Assembly (NCBI GenBank): GCA_001574975.1
Contig: KQ965734.1
Coordinates: 670,249 to 734,248, forward strand
Length of the DNA stretch: 64,000 nucleotides
Direction: 5' to 3'
DNA from: Gonapodya prolifera JEL478
Taxonomy: Eukaryota > Monoblepharomycota > Monoblepharidomycetes > Monoblepharidales > Gonapodyaceae
The position numbers were made by a program, and so were the translations under genes. A model generated the notes under the pieces. The model saw only the letters and a program-made list of their open reading frames with translations, was not told the DNA's origin and made no database searches. Below are positions 22,650 through 32,521 of the stretch, piece by piece (the stretch's first letter is position 1; each line of letters starts with the position of its first letter).

Positions 22650-24705
22650 ATGAAGCGTGCCACGCGTACCTCGAAAGCTGAGGCGGAACCTGAACCACCA
22701 GTCTTGCCACCTGCACCCGCATCGAACGAGAAGGATGAGAAGAAGGATGGAAAGACTGTCGAATTTCAGGGGAAAGGAGGTGCAAAAACCTGGGGCCGAG
22801 CCCACAGTGAGTGGCGATGCATGTTCTGTTTGTGTCATCTTCACCTGACCAGTATGGATCACACCTCCAAACAAACGATGGCACGCATCATCAATTTCTC
22901 GGGGACACACTTGCGTGAATCGTTGCTCAGAACCCAACTTCATGGGCGCCCTGGCAGTTTACCTGATGATCATCTTCTGCCCTATCCTCCCATTTTACGC
23001 CTATGCCTCATGCAGCGCGTATGAGTGCTCGATTACCAATCTCGCTCAAGATATAGTTGCTACGCAATCCATTCTGCCGTTTTGGAACAACATTCCTACA
23101 CCTTCTGTGCAAGGATTCCAGATTTTGGGAGTGTGGGTTGTGTTCCAGGCACTTGTCTACGTCTACCTCCCAGGTCCCAAAGGCTACGGCCAACTTACGC
23201 CAGCTGGTAAAAAGCTGGAGTACAACGTAAGTTACTTTGGCTACAGTTATCTCACCGGTGACAAGTCTGATGGGTTTCCACATCTTTAGGTCAACGGCTT
23301 CAGCGCCTACCTCTTGACTCATGTACTTTTTGTGTTCCTCTCTGACATGACTCCTTACTCTGCGGGCTTTTTCCCTGCCACTATCATTGCCGACCACTAC
23401 TCGAGCCTGCTCTGGGCATGTTGCGCAGCAGGTTACATTGTTGCCACATACGCCTACATCAAGGCCCGCGTGGCCCCAACTCACCCCGAGGATCGCAAGT
23501 TTACTGGAAACTTCGTCTTCGACTACTTCTGGGGTGTCGAGTTTAACCCAAGAGAACAATGGTTCCCCAAGATTGGACAGAACGCCAGCGGAGAGGGTTT
23601 GGATTGGAAGCTTTACTGGGTGGGCAGGCATGGAATGATGGGTTGGTCGCTGATTAATCTCAGGTGAAAACATGACATGTCGAGTACCCCCGTTAATATT
23701 TTCTTGACATGGATCATTTGTCAGTCTTGCGGTCTACCAACACCGCTTCCTCGCTGCTCACCCCGGCCACCCCTCCAAGTTCTCACCCGTCGCACTTCCT
23801 TCTCACATCACCAACTCGATGGTGCTTCTCAATGTTCTGCACACCATCTACATCGCGGACTTCTTTTACAATGAGGACTGGTACTTGAGGACCATCGATA
23901 TTGCGCACGATCACTTCGGGTTCAGTGGGTCTCTCTGAAATTTTCGACGTTGAGGGCTCACTCAACCTTGACATTTCTTCTCTAGTGTTCGCGTGGGGAG
24001 ACTCAACGTGGCTCACCTTCATGTACGCCCTCCAATCCTTCTACCTGATCAACAACCCCATCGAGTTGCCACCCGTGTACTTCTGGACCGTAGCTGCGTT
24101 AGGATTTGTGGGATACGCGATTTTCCGCATCACTAACGCGCAAAAGGACTTGGCGAGGTGAGATTACGAATTTGAGGAAGTGGTCAATCGGTTTTAAATT
24201 TTCTTTCTGACTTGTAAAGGTCCACAAACGGCAACTGCACTATCTGGGGCAAGCCGGCCACATTCGTGCGGGCTGAATACACCACGTCCGATGGCGTGAA
24301 GCACGATACCCTTCTCCTCACATCGGGTTTCTGGGGTAAGTTTGGCCTTCAGTACCACTTTCGCTGCCGCGTGTTAACTTATCACACGTCACCGTCAGGG
24401 ATCGCGCGCCACATGAACTACACTGCTGACCTCATGGGATGCCTCGCGTATTGTATGACTTGCGGTCTGAGTCATGCCATGCCATACTTCTATGTTATTT
24501 ATATGACCCTCCTGTTGCTCGGGAGGAACTACAGGTAAGCTCTTGGTGAGAAGGAAGAGTTGCGTCCCGAGTACTAACCTTAAATGGGATGTCGCGTTTC
24601 GTGATTCCCCACAGGGATGAGTCTCGATGCTCGGGGAAATATGGGGACAAGTGGAAGGAGTACTGCAAGCAAGTGCCATACGTTCTCATACCTGGTATTT
24701 TTTAG
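22650..24705 (+). CDS. DHCR7: 7-dehydrocholesterol (sterol delta-7) reductase
   Basis: NADPH-dependent sterol reductase of the ER that removes the C7-C8 double bond, as in cholesterol synthesis. Eight exons: 22650..22806, 22931..23226, 23290..23663, 23725..23924, 23986..24157, 24220..24335, 24399..24534, 24615..24705; phases agree, 513 aa. A polar N-tail ([10 protein letters not shown]) precedes multiple membrane helices. Family signatures are strong: [18 protein letters not shown], the HDHFGFMFAWGD segment rebuilt across a splice, [60 protein letters not shown] and the terminal [10 protein letters not shown]. These follow DHCR7/DWF5 rather than ERG24 or ERG4 (the terminal ...YRLLPGIF and RxDxRCxxKYG are shared more broadly). 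Introns are 61-124 bp. The gene is divergent from the P450 and lies 111 bp upstream of the Nudix gene on the same strand. Confidence 0.9.
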
Positions 24706-24816
24706 TAGCCGTGCCTGTACGAATGGCAAAATGTGAATTATGTGACAAAAAGTTGTGTTCGGCACATTTCATCATGATTGCTGTGGCCGCAACTCGACAT
24801 AACAGAAGACAACTCA

Positions 24817-25920
24817 ATGTCCAGACGATTGAACCGAGTTTTCTTTCATGTCCGACCGGGATGCCAAACGCGCTTTTCATCTACGGATGCTTCGAGCTCG
24901 ACCTCGCGGCCGAATCCTCCAACGGGGTATTCGACACGGCCCGATATTCCAACATTCCACGATACGCCATTAGAATCTTCTCCACCCCTTCCCTTCTTCA
25001 AATTTGACCCATTGACCCTGCAGTCAATGGAAGAAAAGCTTCGCGAGTACACACGGGGCAAATTGGCCAGTGGCAACCACACTCTATCCCCCCAGAAGTA
25101 TCGGAAGGAAGCTGGCGTCCTCGTCCCTCTGTGCGTGGTTGACGGCAAACCTTCCGTGCTTCTCACTGTGCGGAACACAAGGTTGAGGAACCACACCGGT
25201 GAAATCGCTCTGCCTGGCGGCGTGAGAGATCCCGAGGACTCTTCAATCGAGCAAACGGCTTGTGAGAAGGAGCACGTCCCTTCAATTTGGCTTGCTCCCC
25301 TTATGTCGGCTTCCGCCCATAGTGCGAGAAACCTTCGAAGAAATTTACATCCGCGACTCACGGGTTCGATTGATGGGCACGCTTCCCCCTGTCTCTGACA
25401 TTAAAGGCAGCACGAAGGTTTCCCCTACTGTCGGTTTCGTTGATCTTCCAAAGCATCCAAGAGACCTTCTTTTCAGTAAGGCCGAGGTGGGTCGCGAGAG
25501 CTTTCTCTTGGCGCCTTCCCTTCTTTCGAAGGCTTAACAGAACTCACTAACATCCTACTTTCTCCTGTTTCATGGCACAAGGTCTCTCGCGTCTTTCACC
25601 TTACCGTCGAGCAACTCCTAGATCCCGCCCGGCAGAAACTGATGAATTTCCGGGGTGCAAAGGAACGCATTTCCGTTTTCCGCGCTGACGACACCTCCTC
25701 TTACCTACCTGAGATCCCTATCCTGCCGGCCCCAACTTCATCCGAAACTTTGCCGGAAGAGTACAGACAGCTTCTTGAATCCCACGAGGCAATGCATGGG
25801 AGCACGATCGTATGGGGTTTGACTGCATACATCCTGTCAACGTTGTTGAGGGAAGTGATTGTACCCACTGTGGAGGAGGCGAGACTCATGGTAGACCGAG
25901 GTGAGAACAGTGAATCATGA
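24817..25920 (+). CDS. PCD1: CoA-diphosphatase-type Nudix hydrolase
   Basis: Nudix hydrolase of the peroxisomal CoA/acyl-CoA diphosphatase group (yeast Pcd1, animal NUDT7/8). Exons 24817..25261, 25323..25486, 25582..25920; phases agree, 315 aa. The start is the ATG of MSRRLNRVFFHVRPG; this Arg-rich, acid-free opening resembles a mitochondrial presequence, so the location could be mitochondrial rather than peroxisomal. The core shows the strand LVPLCVV, the group-specific LRNHTGEIALPGG, and a Nudix box completed by the first splice (GGVRDPEDSSIEQTA joined to LRETFEEI). Later signatures are SPTVGFVD, VFHLTVEQLL and IVWGLTAYILSTLL. The substrate assignment rests on family resemblance, not on measured activity. 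Confidence 0.88.
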
Positions 25921-26482
25921 CCACTTGAACGCAGTGGAGTGGTCAAATGGATCAGAACTCTCACTTTGTAGTAGTGGAACCGTGAGACAATGTAATTGCA
26001 TGTGGACTCAGTTAGGAATCAGATTTGCAAACTGTTTCTACCCCTCAAGTGACTGTCTGCCCAATGAAATGCCACGAAAGAAGAGTGTGAGAAGAAAGAC
26101 TGCCAGCAACAGGACAATTGCATGCCCCGCATTACGGAAGTGCTTGTTGCGAGGACGGTCCCTATATCGGGCCAAGTTTTTTAAGATTACTCAGGTCCTC
26201 AGAAGTGAAGGTTGCTTGGGCCAAGGGGGAATGGTTAAAGAAGGACGGATGACGTCTTGTGGCGAACAAATATCAAGAGCGAATAGCCATCACAGTAGAG
26301 CATACTGTCCACTATATATGATGCTGTTCCAGTACGGTTACAGTAGCTTCAGATTACGAAATGGACATGAACGCGAGTTCTACTTTCCACCCAAAGGATT
26401 CTTGTCTCGACCTGAACTATGTAAGGATCAGTGCTGTAATTTTGAGTAAGGTCTCACGGTGTTACGTCCATTTCGACACAAC
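25921..26482. other. intergenic, no recognised gene
   Basis: A 182-codon open frame on the plus strand (to 26449) has no family signature and unusual composition, so I leave it uncalled. The right end holds the first copy of the ~30-bp motif. Confidence 0.4.
26450..26479 (+). repeat. ~30-bp dispersed motif, copy 1
   Basis: Reads GGTCTCACGGTGTTACGTCC then ATTTCGACAC. It immediately precedes the duplicated HRQ1 fragment and resembles the motif at that fragment's other end. Confidence 0.55.
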
Positions 26483-26774
26483 GTTGCAAGGACTGCTGCA
26501 TGTTGAGTTCGTTCTCGGAGGAGAACAAAGCACTGAGTAAGGATGGCGCAAAATGGGTTCTAAGAGGATTGATGGGAACGTGGTATCAGGCTATTTGAGC
26601 TGGTGGGGTGGATGAATCGATACTTCTGCGATAATATGTCAGGCAGATAATGGACTTTTGCCTCGTAGAACATTTATGATTGATTTTGTTGTCACACTGT
26701 ATTTTTTCCTAAATTTTTAACCCGGGTCTCACGGTTTCATGTGTCGTCCATTTCGACATTTCGACATGGGTCAT
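26483..26774 (+). pseudogene. duplicated 3' fragment of HRQ1
   Basis: An inverted copy of the last ~35 codons and 3' flank of the HRQ1 gene (12025-12316). It begins inside the cysteine cluster and reads CKDCCMLSSFSEEN, so the last zinc-ligand Cys of the parent (SSCSEEN) is Phe. The parental stop after GTWY has become Gln and reading continues two codons to a new TGA. There is no upstream helicase sequence, so it cannot code a functional protein. Bracketing by the ~30-bp motif suggests how it may have moved. Confidence 0.88.
26725..26769 (+). repeat. ~30-bp dispersed motif, copy 2
   Basis: GGTCTCACGG, a 5-bp variable part, then GTCCATTTCGACATTTCGAC. It is part of the HRQ1 3' flank copied here; the parental copy lies in reverse orientation at about 12030-12074. 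Confidence 0.55.
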
Positions 26775-26898
26775 TAAAACGGGGTTGTGTTTCCTTCCAC
26801 CCACTGTTCGTCCCGCCTTCCAACTCTCGCCTTCAATTCACAAATACACGTATTCGATCCACCTTCAATACTACTTGTGCTCTTCCCTTGAGTCCTAC

Positions 26899-28205
26899 GA
26901 TGTTCGCGGACTTCCTTGCGACCAATGGCACTCAGATCATGCCCAGAGCATCATCTGCCGATGATCTCCTGGTCTCTGTCCCGGCGATTATGCCCAAGGA
27001 GCTAAAAATGTCGACATCGGAGACAGTGGAGGTTGTCCGAGTGGTCCGGTGGTGCGATGCCGGTGAGAAGTCCCTTATGAGTGCGAGATGTTGGAATGAG
27101 GCTCGAATGCTGCTGTTGGACGCATCATCCTTCGATTTCAATAGCTCTCTTCGGTCCTTGAAGCAGTTGGCGACAGGAAGGAGTCGGAAGACTCCGATTG
27201 CAGTGATTGGAGCAAGGATGATGTGAGCACTCCATCGCCTCGACCTCACCTATCCCCTCACGCTATCAATCAATCACTAGCTTTTTTTAGAAGATGTGTT
27301 TCTCCTTCATAGTGAAACGGGGTCCGAAACGACGCTTGTGGCACATTGGAGTCACATGGCGATCGACGAGGTCAAGTAGGGAGACGAACAAGCCTGCCGG
27401 TCGTCAAATGCACGGAGAGTACCGCCGTCATCGAATATCGGCTTTTGGGTTTGTTGATGTTTCAGACTAACGCCATTTGACTTCATTTATGTCAGACTAA
27501 TCAATCCCCTTGCCGCTCCCTTCATCCCCCAAGCCCAACCTACCACTCCCTACCCCTCAAAGAGCAAATTCGTGTTGAGCCCCTTTGCGGTGGAGTTTTT
27601 TCCGGCATCCATTCCCCCAGCAGATGAGACCTTGGTGATTGGAAACCATTTTACTGCCATCCCCTCTCCGAGAACAAGCCTCGCGCAGCGAGACATCCTT
27701 CTCCCCGACGTCGATACAACGCCACCTCGGATCTTTTGGCGTGTACCAAACCCAACGTTCAGTGCGGATCGGAAACGGCGACCACCGAACACATCTCACC
27801 CACCGGACACATCCCACCAACAGGAACCATCGCGCCTGCGCTAGACCAGCTCACCACTACTCAGACGTTATACCCGTTTACTTGATTTCTTTTCAGTCGA
27901 TTTACGCCCTCCAGTACCCACATCTTGGGCTGACACCGTTGATGCACTCATCGCTTCCACCTAAGCATCCACCTCCTTCCATCCCACCAATTCCACCCAG
28001 TCACCAAATCCGCAACAAGCATCACCCAATCTCACTTCCGCCACAACCTCTGCCAAACCGACCACCTTTCTTGATCCCATCGAGGTCCCAAAAACTCAAA
28101 GTCCATTACAACTGCGGTGGAGGCTCGCATTGGAAGTTCCCTGTGGGGAGGAAGTTTAGAAAGACTCAGGACCGTACGTACCTTAGCCCCGAGGAAGTGT
28201 GCTAG
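26899..28205 (+). pseudogene. degenerate tandem paralogue A with two PAM2-like motifs
   Basis: Function not recognised. The first exon is open (MFADFLATNGTQIM ... RKTPIAVIGARM) and ends at a GTGAGC donor at about 27223. The next segment reads LEDVFLLHSETGSETTLVAH ... IDEVK, but needs one extra T in a T-run to join, is followed by TAG, and its expected donor is GGAGAGTAC instead of GTGAGTAC. A third segment after a GTCAG acceptor (~27500) reads INPLAAPFIPQA and then LSPFAVEFFPASI, both fitting the PAM2 pattern NPxAxxFxP loosely, and runs to a stop at 27844. A further proline-rich open stretch to 28205 ends KVHYNCGGGSHWKFPVGRK and may be another exon. The matching neighbour at 28943-29790 shows the exon layout is real and inherited. 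Confidence 0.6.
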
Positions 28206-28768
28206 CGGGACTGGGCCACCATGGGGTACGTGGAACAGGGTGGTTTTGGAACGCAGAGATTTGGAAGGATCAGTTTGCACGTTCTAAAGGCTTTTGAGTA
28301 TGCATTTATTATTTACAATGATGCTTTATTATTTATTGAATTATTTATCTCGGGGCGCAGCGAATACTCACCATGGGCATTGGATTCCATCGATTTCCAC
28401 CAAATACTGGGCTTCATTTGCGTCGTTAAGCTCTGGCGCCTCAAATTCTGTGCTTTTTCTTCTTGAACTTGCACTGAGTGCTTTTGTAGCTTCAGCGCAG
28501 TCGTGGTTGGCGTTCAAAGACCGTGGGAAGCTATGAACCCACACTGGTCGCTATCACTGTCACGACCTTCCCGACGTCCAATCGTCCACCAAACTCCGTT
28601 TGTTCCCAACCCACGTCTCTATTAACTACTTTCCTCGCACATATCATTTCAACCGCGCTTAGAGCCCCTGACGGTCTTTACCCTCACTCATGAATGATTG
28701 CTACAATTTGGATTCTTTAGACGTAGACCTTCATTGCAATAACTTTAAATATTGTGGCTTTTGAGCAA
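28206..28768. other. intergenic between tandem paralogues
   Basis: AT-richer stretch including a run of TTATTTATT-type sequence near 28310-28350. No gene recognised; it separates paralogues A and B. Confidence 0.4.
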
Positions 28769-28798
28769 GGTTTCGCAGTGTTTCGTTCATTTCGACAA
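28769..28798 (+). repeat. ~30-bp dispersed motif, copy 3 (diverged)
   Basis: GGTTTCGCAGTGTTTCGTTC then ATTTCGACAA, upstream of paralogue B at the place where copy 2 stands relative to paralogue A. Confidence 0.5.
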
Positions 28799-28942
28799 TT
28801 GGGTTTGAACAAAGGGATTGTCGTGGTTGCCTTCCACCTACATTCACCCTGCCTTCCAACTTCTGCCTATATCACAAGTACGACCAATCACCTCTCTCAA
28901 TTACCACCAAGTAGACTACACCCATCACCAGTGCCTCCGACG

Positions 28943-29790
28943 ATGTTCCTCGAATTCGTCACCACCAGCGTCATGACGTTCTGCCCTCGGGCCTAATCCG
29001 CCGACGATCTCCTGACTTGCGACCCGGCAATCATGCCCAAACAGCTCAGGAGATCCACCTCCGAGACCGTGGAGGTGGATAGGATGGTGCGATGGAGCAG
29101 CCGCACCGAAAAGACCTTGGTGAGTGCATCTTTGATGAGATGAAGCCCTAAAGCAGCTTCTGAACTCATCATCCTTCAATCTCGGTAGCTGTTTTCCATC
29201 TTCAAGGCGGTTGGAGATGATAAGGCGTCAGAGGACTCCGATTGGAGTCTTTGTGGGGAAAATGATGTGAGTACTCCATCGTCGCCATCTGTCCTGAATT
29301 ACTGGCCCCTAATGCTATCAAACAGCTTACAGCTCCTTGCAGATGATGTGTCCCTCTTTGAGAGCGATTCAACGTCGGCCAAGACCATTGTTGCCGACGA
29401 GAATCCTTTCTCCGTCGACCAGGCCAAGGACCGAGTCGAGCAGTCTTGTTGGTCGTCAAAAGCACCGTGAGTACTGTCATTGCAGAATGGCGACATTGGA
29501 TTTTGTTGATGAACCAGACTTACACTAGTAACTCGGCTTACGTCAGACCACTCAATCCTCTCGCCGATTCCTTCATCCCCCTCGCCCAAACCTCACCTCC
29601 TATCCCCTCCAAAGCCCCCTTTGTGTTCAATCCGCTCGCCTTAGAATTCATTCCGGTCCCCATCCTTCCAAAGGAGGTGGAGGTGGCATTACCTCCCGCC
29701 CCTTCCATCCCTTCTCCAATTCCAAGCCCCATTCCTGGGGAAGTTCTCCGCCCGGACGTCAGATCCGAAGCTACGTTCAGCCGTTCTTGA
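28943..29790 (+). pseudogene. degenerate tandem paralogue B with two PAM2-like motifs
   Basis: Parallel to paralogue A over about 850 bp, including its 5' flank. The first exon starts MFLEFVTTSVMTFCP, then has a TAA where A has Ser in SSADDLL, continues AIMPKQLRRSTSETVEV, and later shifts frame. The second exon is intact (LQLLADDVSLFESDSTSAKT, VDQAKDRVEQSCWSS) and ends at a perfect GTGAGT. The third exon, after TACGTCAG, reads PLNPLADSFIPLAQ and FVFNPLALEFIPVPI, two good matches to the PAM2 consensus LNPxAxEFxP, then a Pro-rich tail ending at 29790. Nonsense and frameshift changes in exon 1 make it a probable pseudogene, although the PAM2 exon is unharmed. Protein family unknown. Confidence 0.62.
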
Positions 29791-29890
29791 GGATTCGAAG
29801 AATCTTGCTATTTCATATTATTGCTATTATTTTATTCTTATTTACGGGAAATAGTTATCGTGCTGGGTACACTCGTTCTTGCTCTTGGAT

Positions 29891-29925
29891 CACCACGAGG
29901 TTATGTTCCTTTCGACACTTCGACA
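29891..29925 (+). repeat. ~30-bp dispersed motif, copy 4 (diverged)
   Basis: CACCACGAGGTTATGTTCCT then TTCGACACTTCGACA. The weakest copy; it lies just past the end of paralogue B. Confidence 0.4.
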
Positions 29926-30031
29926 CTTTGTGCTTACAAACTATTGAACGAAATACATACTCGAAATCACTTGGTTACCAAAACGGTTCCCAAAACCTTC
30001 ATTCCTACTGAAAGTCCCATCACGAGCACCG

Positions 30032-31955
30032 TCACAACTTCCCCCCCTTTGCATCCCCAAACCACTCCGCGTTCCTCTTCGCCCACCTCTCGATGGTGAT
30101 CGGCTCCCTGCCACATATCTCCCGGATCACCTCCGGATACACGGGTGGCCTCTTCGCGGGTGCTCCCTGCGGGCGGGCCTTCTCCCGGGCCTCGAGCCCC
30201 GCCATGGTGACACCCATGAGGTCCCGGATGCACGCGAAGTAGGCAAGCCGCCCCCCGTCTTGCGGGTCCAGCTGGAGAGCCTCGTCGTACGTCTGTTGCG
30301 CCGTGCGCGGGACGAGGGTCAGCGGGGTGTGCAGGACGCGGCTGATGGTTCTGACGGCCTCGGCGCTGCAGGGTGCAGAGGGTGGTGCGTTAGAGGGGCG
30401 GTTTGGTGCAAGGGACGGGCGAAGCGGGGGGGCTCACATTGTGGTGACTTCGGTGAGAAGGGTGTGTGTTTTGCCCAGGTGGGCGTCAGGGTCGAGTAGG
30501 CAGCTTGGTAGAAGAACGTGTTCGGTCGATAACCGCCGTGGAAAGGTCAACGCATAGGCGACTCACCATGCGGCGACTTCCCCGATATCCTCGCACGCAA
30601 TGAACTGAATAGGCGCGTTGGGGTTCCCCAGGGCGGTGATGACACCTGCGTGGAAGAGGGGGGGGGCAGCGGCGATTCGAAGTGAGTACATGGGTCGGCG
30701 TAGTTTTCCGGAAAAGACAGGGCAAACGTCATCGCTCACCGTTTTCCACGCGTTTGCGCCCGTTGTAGGTCACGATGTTCTCGGTAAAGAAGCCGGGCGC
30801 GAGGAGGGTCCATTTATTGGGGAGTTTGGTCTCCAGGTACGCGTCGATGAGTTCTGAGTAGAGAGTTGAGTAGTGAGGTTAGGGTGATGTATGGTTGAGC
30901 TCAACTGCCGTCCACCGTCCGAAGACGTAACGCTCATGTATGGTCACGCAACGTGCACCCTGGGCCACACCAACTCCACCCTCAATTCGACTGGTTCTGT
31001 GGAGACTCTGTGGAGAGACCAGAGCACTCACCGTGCCATGCGATGTGCTGGATGAACTGGTTCTTGGGGATATCGGCAGAGAGGTGCACGAAATGTTCAA
31101 CGCCTAGAAACCGTGGTTGTGAGGGGGGCATGAAGAGGGCGATTCTAGTGTTGGTGAGCCGCGAGGTGGAATGGAAAAAGCCAAAGGGACGAACGAAAAC
31201 GAACCAGCGGCAGCCGCAGCGTCGATGAACCATTTCGCCTGGTGCATCATGGCGGCAGTGTACCCGTTGACGAAAAAGACGGCGTTGCATCCTGGGAGGA
31301 AAGAGGGGGACGGTGAGTGGAATGCGTGGCGGTGTGAGTGTGTCCCGAATCGCAGAGTGGACCACACCCTGTTCACTCAGTCGCTTAAATAAGCATGAAT
31401 GCAAATGCAAGATCGGCCAATTGCCCACCCGTCTCGCTGGTACGACACGAGAGTCCACCAAAGACACAATGTCACGTAAAAAAAGGAATGAATGGAAATC
31501 GGCAGATTCTCGTCCCGACGCGCCGACTACTCTCGTACCCGCTGCGAATCGGCAATCGCGAGCCCGACTCGCCGACCAACAATCACGTACAATCCCGCGT
31601 CGTGAATAATAGAGAGCAAATGCAAATGCAAATGGCAAATGTGCACGTCGGCCGATTTCGTCCCGCCAAGCCGACCACTCCACCCACCATCGAGGACTTT
31701 CTTAAACGTTCTAGGCTGATCGAGGTCCAGCACTCTGTACTCGTGCGCAAGACCCTGCTGCGCGAGTAGCCGTGCCTTGTCCTGAGACCGCGCGGTTGCG
31801 ATGATGCGGACGGGTCGGCCGCGGACTGTGACCGTGTGTGAGGGAGAGCCCGGAGCAGACAGGCGGGCCTTAAGGTGGCGTAGGCAGTGGCCGCCGACGA
31901 GGCCCGTGCCGCCGAGAACGAGAATGGTCCAGGGTGTGGTGGGATCGGATGGCAT
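30032..31955 (-). CDS. NmrA-like NAD(P)-binding family protein
   Basis: Atypical short-chain dehydrogenase of the NmrA/HSCARG type; members bind NAD(P) and act as redox sensors or reductases. Exons: 31955..31688, 31291..31205, 31103..31032, 30853..30740, 30645..30567, 30503..30438, 30365..30032; phases agree, 339 aa. The start is ATG of MPSDPTTPWTILVLGG. The Rossmann loop is GGTGLVGG (residues ~15-22); RVLDLDQPRTFKKVLDG follows, then CNAVFFVNGYTA, AAAAAGVEHFVHLSADIP across a splice, KWTLLAPGFFTENI, and GNPNAPIQFIACEDIGEVAA, all in the order typical of the family. No catalytic YxxxK is evident, as expected for NmrA-like members. The first intron, 396 bp, is the longest here; the others are 63-178 bp. 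Confidence 0.88.
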
Positions 31956-32521
31956 GCCGGGTGGTGGTTGGAGCCCGCTCGGCTTTTGTATCACCCACCC
32001 AACCTGCAAAAAGAGTTATTCCAGGTCCGGAATATGTACGTGAAACTAAGGCGAGTTGACTTTGGAGTGCGTTTTTCCGAGATGCTAGACGTGTCATCAT
32101 GTAAAGGTAAATGACTACATGGGAGAAAAGAAGGGCAATACCGATTGTAGATGGAGCCGGAACACAGGCACCATCGATTTACAGTAAGTTTCTGGGTGCG
32201 ACGCGAGACGCAATCGCACCAAAGAGTCGCCGCTCGCAGGCATGCCTTCGGTTGGCACGATTGCAGTGTGAGGTGCGAGTATAGACTCTGACGGAAAGTA
32301 GCACAGTTGGTGCAAGCGTAGTGACACAGCCATTGGAGGCATCGTGAAGACAGAAATGTGCTGTGTTAAGTTTGTCTCGGGGACGCGTGTGTGCGAGACG
32401 TTTTTCCATATTAGGCAAGAGGAGTTCAGCGCGGTCCCTTGCGAAGAGCGGCACGCAAATCCCGTTCTCCATTTGATTTCCGCCGTTTTTCACACGTCAT
32501 CGTCCGTTCCGCTTTCCTCTC
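31956..32521. other. divergent promoter region
   Basis: 566 bp between the NmrA-like gene (leftwards) and the seven-exon gene (rightwards). No exon or clear core-promoter element identified. Confidence 0.45.

Noticed and set aside
12025-26774. The 292-bp inverted repeat as transposon terminal repeats or a solo LTR
   Set aside because: One copy is plainly the last exon and 3' flank of HRQ1, and no transposase or integrase lies between the copies.
26899-29790. Tandem paralogues as P-loop or dynamin-like GTPases, because of RKTPIAVIG and GSETTLVAHW
   Set aside because: No GxxxxGKS motif occurs at the expected place; the exon junction in copy B gives KMILQLLADD instead.
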